Of a stretch of 6,013 nucleotides of DNA, positions 1 to 6,013 are shown in pieces. Numbering within the stretch: the stretch's first letter is position 1; every line of letters begins with the position of its first letter. Below the pieces are notes generated by a model, which had not been told where the DNA came from, did not search any database, and saw nothing but the letters and a program-made list of their open reading frames with translations. The stretch is taken from NCBI GenBank assembly GCA_002432555.1, contig DJFO01000079.1:790-6802 (forward strand), written 5' to 3'. A program made the position numbers and the translations under genes. Source of the stretch: Marinagarivorans sp. UBA5870 (GTDB lineage: Bacteria; Pseudomonadota; Gammaproteobacteria; Pseudomonadales; Cellvibrionaceae).

Positions 1-1913
<1,913 letters not shown>

Positions 1914-1945
1914 GACAAATAAAGAGTTCCTGAGTCTCGGTCGGC

Positions 1946-2128
1946 TCAGAGTAGCGAAAGAACCGCCACGCCGAGCAGCATGCTCGCTAAGCCGAACGCG
2001 CGCAAATTTTCATCCTTCACCGCTGCCATTGAGGCAACGACTCGGCGCCAGCGCCGCGGATTGACGAAAGGCGCAATGCCTTCAATGATCAAAATTAAAC
2101 ACAGTGCTTGAAGCAAGGTTTCCCACAT
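1946..2128 (-). CDS. yjeT: DUF2065 family (YjeT-like) small inner-membrane protein
   Basis: This 60-residue protein has no known biochemical role. Its N-terminus carries a hydrophobic helix (about residues 4-22) containing the family's EG.aPfv.P pattern (EGIAPFVNPRRW, 16-27). A basic and polar stretch with RRWRR and KDENLR follows (25-43), then a second hydrophobic helix (about 44-60). This is the two-helix hairpin layout of E. coli YjeT/DUF2065, which sits in the same hfl-purA neighbourhood. The ATG is preceded by a short SD-like AGG 7 bases upstream, and the start lies only 23 bases after the T-run of the terminator behind hflC. Its stop is 32 bases before hisZ, so it is the first gene of the DUF2065-hisZ-purA group. 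A membrane role tied to HflK/HflC is suggested only by conserved proximity. Family assignment is firm; function is unknown. Confidence 0.9.
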   Translation of the reverse strand: MWETLLQALCLILIIEGIAPFVNPRRWRRVVASMAAVKDENLRAFGLASMLLGVAVLSLL

Positions 2129-2262
2129 ACTACTGCCTGACTAGATGACATAAAAAAACCGGGCTAGGCCCGGCTGCGGAATTTTACACCCTTTGCCTCG
2201 AGCGAAAAAGCCAACACCGAGGTTTTGCGCAAATTTCGCGCAGGGTGCCAACAAAGAATAGT
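2129..2262. other. 134-base intergenic region between hflC and the DUF2065 gene
   Basis: This is the longest gene-free stretch. On the minus strand it holds the hflC 3' untranslated region, a small imperfect hairpin (TGCGC at 2226-2230 with GCGCA at 2238-2242), a TGTAAAAT box (2188-2181) that resembles a -10 element but has no convincing -35 at the right distance, the terminator (2175-2151), and a weak SD before the DUF2065 ATG. No reading frame in it looks like a gene. Confidence 0.6.
2151..2175 (-). terminator. Rho-independent terminator after hflC
   Basis: Read on the minus strand, CCGGGC (2173-2168), loop CTA (2167-2165) and GCCCGG (2164-2159) form a perfect 6-bp GC stem. A G-T and an A-T pair at the base extend it to 8 bp. 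Seven T residues (2158-2152) follow directly. This is a textbook intrinsic terminator for transcription coming from hfq-hflX-hflK-hflC. The opposite strand has no matching T-run (after the stem it reads CTGCGGAATTTT), so it works in one direction. Confidence 0.9.
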
Positions 2263-3135
2263 TTATTTTTTGTCCACTGCCTTGAAGTAACGGAAGAAAT
2301 CGCTGTTGGGATCGAGCAGGAGCAAGTCTTCCTTACCGGTAAAGGTCTCCCGGTAGGCGGTGAGGCTGCGCATGAAGGCATAGAATTCAGAGTTTTGCCC
2401 GAAAGCCTCGGCGTAGATGGCCGCGGCTTTTGCGTCGCCCTCACCACGGATCTTTTCCGCCTGGCTGTAGGCATTGGCCTCAATCACGATGCGCTGGCGG
2501 TCCGCCTCGGCTTTGATGATCTCCGCCTGCTCGAAGCCGATGGCGCGGTGCTCTTTCGCCTCCCGCTCCCGTTCGGCGCTCATGCGTTTGTAAACCTGTT
2601 CACTGACCTCGTCCGGCAGGTCGATCTTTTTCACCCGCACGTCCACCACTTCCACGCCCATGGATTCAACGGTGATGTTGTTGAGGGCGGTGCGCAGATC
2701 GACCATCAGTTGGTCGCGTTCGCCGCTGACCACTTCTTGCAGGGATCGGGTGGCGAATTCATTGCGCAGTCCCTCGTTGATCCGCTGCGACAACAGCCGT
2801 TCGGCGCGTTCCTGCTCACCGCTGGTGGCGGTGTAGTAACGGGTAACGTCCACGATGCGCCATTTAGCATAGGAGTCCACCTGAGTGCTCTTTTTTTCCA
2901 CCGTCAGAAAGCGCTCGGCGCGAGCTTCCAGAGTGAGGATGCGCCCATCGAACCGCCGCACTTCGTCGACGAACGGAAATTTGAAGTGGAGGCCCGTGCT
3001 CACATCGGGATCCACGACCTTTCCCAAGCGCAGCAGAACAGCGCGCTCAATTTCGGTGATGATGTAGACGGACTGGGCGCCCAGCATGACCAGGACCGCT
3101 AGAACAATAAGACTGAATATGGCTCGCGGAGACAT
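2263..3135 (-). CDS. hflC: FtsH protease regulator HflC (SPFH/Band 7 membrane protein)
   Basis: HflC partners with HflK in a large periplasm-facing cage around the FtsH AAA+ protease in the inner membrane and modulates which membrane substrates it degrades (family knowledge). The 290-residue protein begins with a signal anchor (about residues 5-25, IFSLIVLAVLVMLGAQSVY). The Band 7 domain follows from about 26, with ITEIERAVLLRLGKV (26-40) and GLHFKFPFVDEVRRFD (48-63). A long charged helix follows (about 175-240, with ERERE and repeated Ala/Glu/Lys), and the tail is DFFRYFKAVDKK. The start ATG overlaps the hflK stop by one base (TAATG), and GGAG in the last hflK codons lies 8 bases upstream, so translation of the pair is probably coupled. 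At 290 residues it is in the normal range, on the short side. It closes the upstream transcription block, with a terminator about 90 bases past its stop. Confidence 0.97.
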   Translation of the reverse strand: MSPRAIFSLIVLAVLVMLGAQSVYIITEIERAVLLRLGKVVDPDVSTGLHFKFPFVDEVRRFDGRILTLEARAERFLTVEKKSTQVDSYAKWRIVDVTRYYTATSGEQERAERLLSQRINEGLRNEFATRSLQEVVSGERDQLMVDLRTALNNITVESMGVEVVDVRVKKIDLPDEVSEQVYKRMSAEREREAKEHRAIGFEQAEIIKAEADRQRIVIEANAYSQAEKIRGEGDAKAAAIYAEAFGQNSEFYAFMRSLTAYRETFTGKEDLLLLDPNSDFFRYFKAVDKK

Positions 3136-4298
3136 TAACGACCCTCCCGTCGACGCAGATTGGTTCCCGCTTGGCTTTCGGCCTGCAGGCGTTCGGCCAC
3201 CCTAGCGGCCAGTTCATCTAAGTCGGTCGCGGCTGGCGCGGCCTTGCGAGCCGCGCTGCTTTTGCTCTGTTCCACCAACTTGTCCAACGGCAGATAGAGC
3301 ATGTTATTACCACCCTCCACGTCCACCAGAATCTTCGATGACTTGCTCAAGACATCCTGCATCATGTCGAGATACAGGCGCTCGCGGGTCACCTCCGGCG
3401 CTTTCCGGTATTCGGTTAGGAGAGCCTTGAAACGGTGCGCTTCACCCTCCGCGCGGGCGACGACCTGGTCGCGGTAGGCACTGGCCTCCTCGACCATCCG
3501 CTGGGCTCGACCACGAGCGCGGGGAATGGCGTCATTGGCGTAGGCCTGGGCTTCGTTCTTGTAACGCTCCTCGTCCTCGCGCGCTTTAATTACATCGTCG
3601 AACGCCCACTGCACTTCTTTCGGGGGGTTAGTGTCTTCGATGTTGACCTTCTGCACATTGATACCCGTGGTGTAGGTGGTGAGGTACGACTGCAACCGCT
3701 CTTCGACTTCCACCGCAATACGGCTGCGGCCTTCTGTGAGCACCTCGTGCATAACTGTCGAGCCCACTACGTGGCGCAGCGCGGAATAAGAAGCTTGCTG
3801 CAGACTTTGCTCCGGGTTTTTCGTGTTGAGGACAAAGTCTTTCGCACTGTCGATGCTGAATTGCACCGAGAGCTTGATATCGATGATGTTCAGGTCCTTG
3901 GTCAGCATTTGTTCTTTCGTACTCCAGGTGCGCACCTGGGTGACGTTTTCGGTGAAAACCTTATCGAGAAACGGCGGATTCCAGCGGAAGCCGGGACCGC
4001 GGGTTTCCTTGTATTCGCCAAACCGCAGCACGACCGCCCGCTCCTGTTCGTTGACTATGCCGATGCCCTGAATGATGTAAAACACCGCCAGAAGCACCAG
4101 CACCAAAATGACGACGAAGTAGCCAGAGCCGCCGGTGTTGCGCGAGCCACCGCCGCCGCCGCCGCCGAACAGTCGACCAAACGTTTTTTTGAGAATCTCA
4201 TCGAGGTCCGGTGGGCCGTCGCCATTACCGCTGTTTTTATTGCGGTTGCGATTCCCCCAGGGATCGTTGTTGTTGTTACCCGGTTCATTCCAGGCCAT
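3135..4298 (-). CDS. hflK: FtsH protease regulator HflK (SPFH/Band 7 membrane protein)
   Basis: HflK is the larger partner of HflC in the cage that encloses FtsH at the inner membrane. From the ATG at 4298 it is 387 residues. The N-terminal cytoplasmic segment is rich in Asn and Gly (MAWNEPGNNNNDPWGN, residues 1-16), then PPDLDEILKK (29-38) and a seven-glycine run (45-51). One transmembrane helix covers about 60-79 (YFVVILVLVLLAVFYIIQG). The Band 7 domain begins at IVNEQERAVVLRFGEY (81-96) and includes GPGFRWNPPF (101-110). An Ala/Arg/Glu-rich helical region (about 240-300) and a polar tail follow. The frame is open upstream to a TTG at 4325, which would add nine residues. I chose ATG because MAWN.PG is the conserved HflK N-terminus and GGAG lies six bases before it. 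The spacer from hflX is 109 bases, and the stop overlaps hflC by one base. Confidence 0.97.
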   Translation of the reverse strand: MAWNEPGNNNNDPWGNRNRNKNSGNGDGPPDLDEILKKTFGRLFGGGGGGGSRNTGGSGYFVVILVLVLLAVFYIIQGIGIVNEQERAVVLRFGEYKETRGPGFRWNPPFLDKVFTENVTQVRTWSTKEQMLTKDLNIIDIKLSVQFSIDSAKDFVLNTKNPEQSLQQASYSALRHVVGSTVMHEVLTEGRSRIAVEVEERLQSYLTTYTTGINVQKVNIEDTNPPKEVQWAFDDVIKAREDEERYKNEAQAYANDAIPRARGRAQRMVEEASAYRDQVVARAEGEAHRFKALLTEYRKAPEVTRERLYLDMMQDVLSKSSKILVDVEGGNNMLYLPLDKLVEQSKSSAARKAAPAATDLDELAARVAERLQAESQAGTNLRRREGR

Positions 4299-4304
4299 AG
4301 GTTG

Positions 4305-4308
4305 CTCC
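4305..4308 (-). promoter_or_regulatory. Ribosome binding site that decides the hflK start
   Basis: On the minus strand GGAG (4308-4305) is followed by six bases (CAACCT) and then ATG at 4298. This places the start at the conserved MAWN N-terminus and excludes the in-frame TTG at 4325, which would put this SD inside the coding sequence. Confidence 0.8.
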
Positions 4309-4323
4309 GTTCTTGGGCGATTC

Positions 4324-4342
4324 AATCGGTAAAAAATCGGTA
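4324..4342. repeat. 8-bp direct repeat upstream of hflK
   Basis: AATCGGTA occurs at 4324-4331 and again at 4335-4342, with start points 11 bases apart (about one helical turn) and a three-A spacer. Read on the minus strand it is TACCGATT, TTT, TACCGATT. It sits between the stem-loop and the hflK ribosome binding site. The arrangement would suit a regulator binding one face of the DNA, or it may be a chance duplication; I recognise no known operator in it. Confidence 0.5.
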
Positions 4343-4349
4343 TTTTAAG

Positions 4350-4375
4350 GGAAGTGTCTGGGCAATGACACTTCC
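4350..4375 (-). repeat. Perfect 9-bp inverted repeat (stem-loop) between hflX and hflK
   Basis: GGAAGTGTC at 4350-4358 and its exact reverse complement GACACTTCC at 4367-4375 enclose an 8-base loop. In the minus-strand transcript the stem is followed by CTTAAAATACCGATTTTTTACC, where the T-rich part begins some 11 bases after the stem. That is a poor match to an intrinsic terminator, but the stem itself is clear. It lies 52 bases before the hflK start. It could be a leaky terminator, an mRNA processing or stability element, or a protein-binding palindrome; the sequence does not decide between these. Confidence 0.65.
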
Positions 4376-4407
4376 ATTCACCGCGGGATCTGCTGGAGTA
4401 GGGTGAT

Positions 4408-5709
4408 TCAAGCGGCGTCAGTCAGCCACTGCAAATCGCTTTTGGCGACGGTTTCGGCGGCTAGGATCCGGTTTAGGTCCATTTCTGGGAGGCGCAATAC
4501 CAGAATGCAGCTGCCGTCGTCCTGGTAGTGTTCTTCCACCACGGCGTTGGCGCGGTGAAACCGCGCGCGCAAACTGCCCATCTGACTGCCGAGACGGACT
4601 TGTCCCTCAAACATCTTGTTGCCGAGCAACTCGACCAGCGCCTCCCGCAAAAGGTCCAGGCCGATGCGGTTTTTTGCGGAAACCCAAACAGCAGTGGGCC
4701 GACCCTGATCATCGCGGTCGATGCGCGGCGGCATGTCGCCCAGCAGATCCGTCTTGTTATATACGGAGAGCTGGGGGATGGTGTCCGCGCCTATCTCCGT
4801 CAGCACAAGCTGCACTTGTTCCATATTCCGGTGCCGCTCCTCGCTTGCGGCGTCTACCACGTGCAGTAGTAGGTCGGAATTGACCGCTTCTTCCAAGGTT
4901 GCGCGAAAGGCTTCGACCAATCGGTGGGGGAGATGACTGATGAATCCCACCGTATCGGCCAGCACCGCGGCGCCTATACGATCGAGCTCGATGCGCCGCA
5001 TGGTGGGATCGAGAGTGGCAAATAATTGATCCTGCACATAGACGTCCGCATCCGTCACGGCGTTGAAGAGCGTGGATTTGCCCGCGTTGGTGTAACCGAC
5101 CAGTGAGACGGTGGGTATTTCGGCACGGGAGCGGGCGCGGCGGCCCTGGTCCCGCTGTCTGCGAACCTTCTCCAGGCGTTTTTCAATGGTTTTAATGCGG
5201 GCGCGCAGCAATCGACGGTCGGTTTCCAACTGGGTTTCGCCCGGACCGCGCAGGCCTATACCGCCCTTCTGGCGCTCCAAGTGGGTCCAGCCGCGGATCA
5301 AGCGCGTAGACATGTGGTGCAGCTGGGCGAGCTCCACTTGGAGTTTGCCCTCGTGGGTGCGCGCCCGCTGGGCGAAAATATCGAGAATCAGCCCGGTGCG
5401 ATCCAAAACTCGGCATTCCAACTCTTTTTCCAGGTTGCGTTCCTGACTGGGGGAGAGCACGTGATTAAAGATCACCAGCTCGGCTTTGTGTTCTGCAACC
5501 AGAATTTTCAATTCTTCGAGTTTGCCGGTGCCAATGAAAAATTTCGCATTGGGTGCTGCACGTGCGCCCGACAGCATGGCAACGGGATCACCACCTGCGG
5601 AGAGAACGAGTTCTTCGAATTCGCGCGGATCGTCGGCTTCGGCCGATTGGGTAATCTCCAGGTGAACGAGAATTGCCAGTTCACCGGAGGCGGGGCGATC
5701 AAAAAACAA
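4408..5709 (-). CDS. hflX: Ribosome-associated GTPase HflX
   Basis: HflX is a TRAFAC-class GTPase that binds the 50S subunit; in other bacteria it splits stalled or heat-damaged ribosomes. The 433-residue protein has the HflX N-terminal domain (about residues 1-195) with NHVLSPSQERNLE (82-94), LDRTGLILDIFAQRARTHEGK (102-122) and the Gly-rich GGIGLRGPGETQLETDRR (149-166). A basic coiled helix follows (about 167-197). The G domain has G1 GYTNAGKST (205-213), G2 Thr in FATLDPT (230-236), G3 DTVGF (252-256), G4 NKTD (318-321) and G5 SAK (344-346). All GTP-binding motifs are intact. The start is TTG: MFFDR matches the MFFER N-terminus of Pseudomonas HflX, GAGG lies six bases before it, and the next in-frame Met is around residue 45, inside the conserved domain. 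It follows hfq after only 11 bases, so it is surely in the same transcript. Confidence 0.97.
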   Translation of the reverse strand: MFFDRPASGELAILVHLEITQSAEADDPREFEELVLSAGGDPVAMLSGARAAPNAKFFIGTGKLEELKILVAEHKAELVIFNHVLSPSQERNLEKELECRVLDRTGLILDIFAQRARTHEGKLQVELAQLHHMSTRLIRGWTHLERQKGGIGLRGPGETQLETDRRLLRARIKTIEKRLEKVRRQRDQGRRARSRAEIPTVSLVGYTNAGKSTLFNAVTDADVYVQDQLFATLDPTMRRIELDRIGAAVLADTVGFISHLPHRLVEAFRATLEEAVNSDLLLHVVDAASEERHRNMEQVQLVLTEIGADTIPQLSVYNKTDLLGDMPPRIDRDDQGRPTAVWVSAKNRIGLDLLREALVELLGNKMFEGQVRLGSQMGSLRARFHRANAVVEEHYQDDGSCILVLRLPEMDLNRILAAETVAKSDLQWLTDAA

Positions 5710-5715
5710 TCTTTA

Positions 5716-5719
5716 CCTC
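5716..5719 (-). promoter_or_regulatory. Ribosome binding site that decides the hflX TTG start
   Basis: GAGG (5719-5716, minus strand) is followed by TAAAGA and then TTG at 5709. It sits wholly in the 11-base gap after the hfq stop. No ATG or GTG lies in frame nearby, and the TTG yields the conserved HflX N-terminus, so the rare start codon is well supported. Confidence 0.8.
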
Positions 5720-5720
5720 G

Positions 5721-5984
5721 TTACGCTTCAATCTCACCGTCTTCGGTGCCGGTAGCATCGGGGTTCAGCATGGGCACACGCACGGGCCGCGATGGCACCA
5801 CGGTGGAGATTGCGTGTTTGTAAACCATCTGACTCACGGTGTTTTTGAGCAGCACCACAAACTGGTCAAACGACTCGACTTGACCTTGCAGCTTGATGCC
5901 ATTGACGAGATATATGGAAACCGGGATGCGTTCTTTGCGCAAAACGTTCAGGTAAGGGTCTTGTAAGCTGTGCCCTTTTGACAT
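5721..5984 (-). CDS. hfq: RNA chaperone Hfq
   Basis: Hfq is the hexameric Sm-like protein that pairs small RNAs with mRNAs and controls their stability. At 87 residues it aligns without gaps to E. coli Hfq over about the first 68. The proximal-face residues Gln8, Phe39 to Gln41, Lys56 and His57 (YKHA, 55-58) are present. So are the distal-face residues Tyr25, Gly29, Ile30, Lys31 and Gln33 ([13 protein letters not shown], 23-35). The arginine-patch rim is RKER (16-19), with Lys replacing the E. coli Arg17. The Sm2 motif ends in [10 protein letters not shown] (59-68). The C-terminal tail is short (about 19 residues) and acidic at its tip (EDGEIEA), shorter than the E. coli tail. AGGAG lies 7 bases before the ATG. 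Only 29 bases upstream are visible, so its promoter and the usual upstream neighbour miaA cannot be judged. It is the first visible gene of the hfq-hflX-hflK-hflC block. Confidence 0.99.
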   Translation of the reverse strand: MSKGHSLQDPYLNVLRKERIPVSIYLVNGIKLQGQVESFDQFVVLLKNTVSQMVYKHAISTVVPSRPVRVPMLNPDATGTEDGEIEA

Positions 5985-6013
5985 GGTTATTCTCCTAGTC
6001 AGGATTAATTTTT

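Noticed and set aside
2226..2242. TGCGC/GCGCA inverted repeat in the hflC 3' region as a second terminator
   Set aside because: The stem is only 5 bp with a 7-base loop, and no T-run follows on either strand.
2245..3102. 285-codon open frame on the plus strand
   Set aside because: It mirrors hflC in the opposite frame. Its start lies in the hflC 3' region without a convincing ribosome binding site, and the protein is low in recognisable motifs.
3435..4406. 323-codon open frame on the plus strand
   Set aside because: It is antisense to hflK, with composition explained by the complement of HflK codons (for example a poly-Ala run opposite the poly-Gly run).
4324..4407. Sigma-70 promoter for hflK using TTAAAAT near 4341-4347 as the -10
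   Set aside because: The best -35-like TTGCCC is only 12 bases upstream, too close, and nothing acceptable lies 16-18 bases away. A promoter is possible but not supported by the sequence.
5281..5823. 180-codon open frame on the plus strand spanning the hflX-hfq junction
   Set aside because: It is antisense to two certain genes, shows no family resemblance, and has no plausible promoter or ribosome binding site.

Overview
This window is ordinary core chromosome of a gammaproteobacterium, and every gene lies on the minus strand. Read in transcription order (high to low coordinates) it holds hfq, hflX, hflK, hflC, a DUF2065/YjeT-type small membrane protein, hisZ and the first 54% or so of purA. 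The order hfq-hflX-hflK-hflC-DUF2065-hisZ-purA is the one I know from Pseudomonas-like lineages; Escherichia coli keeps a similar cluster but has no hisZ. The protein sequences (a Hfq with an 'RKER' rim, an HflX starting 'MFFDR', an HflK starting 'MAWNEPG') fit Pseudomonadales, Cellvibrionales or marine relatives. The GC-rich codon use agrees. I cannot name the genus from this sequence.

Upstream block (5984 down to 2263): hfq encodes the RNA chaperone. Eleven bases after it, hflX (a ribosome-associated GTPase) starts at a TTG codon behind a good Shine-Dalgarno (SD) sequence. A 109-base spacer with a perfect 9-bp inverted repeat and an 8-bp direct repeat follows. Then come hflK and hflC, whose stop and start codons overlap by one base (TAATG); they encode the two SPFH/Band 7 membrane subunits that form a cage around the FtsH protease. 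A strong intrinsic terminator at about 2151-2175 ends this block.

Downstream block (2128 down to the window edge): a 60-residue DUF2065 membrane protein, hisZ (the regulatory subunit of ATP phosphoribosyltransferase, first step of histidine synthesis) and purA (adenylosuccinate synthetase, IMP to AMP) are separated by gaps of 32 and 28 bases and are probably co-transcribed. HisZ/HisG consumes ATP and PRPP, and the histidine pathway returns AICAR to the purine route that supplies the IMP used by PurA, so the pairing makes metabolic sense.

There is no sign of mobile DNA, CRISPR, tRNA, rRNA or prophage, and no gene-free stretch longer than 134 bases. I see no undescribed system. The points worth a second look are small: start-codon choices for hflX and hflK, the repeat structure in the hflX-hflK spacer, and the hflC 3' region where a terminator sits just ahead of the DUF2065-hisZ-purA group.
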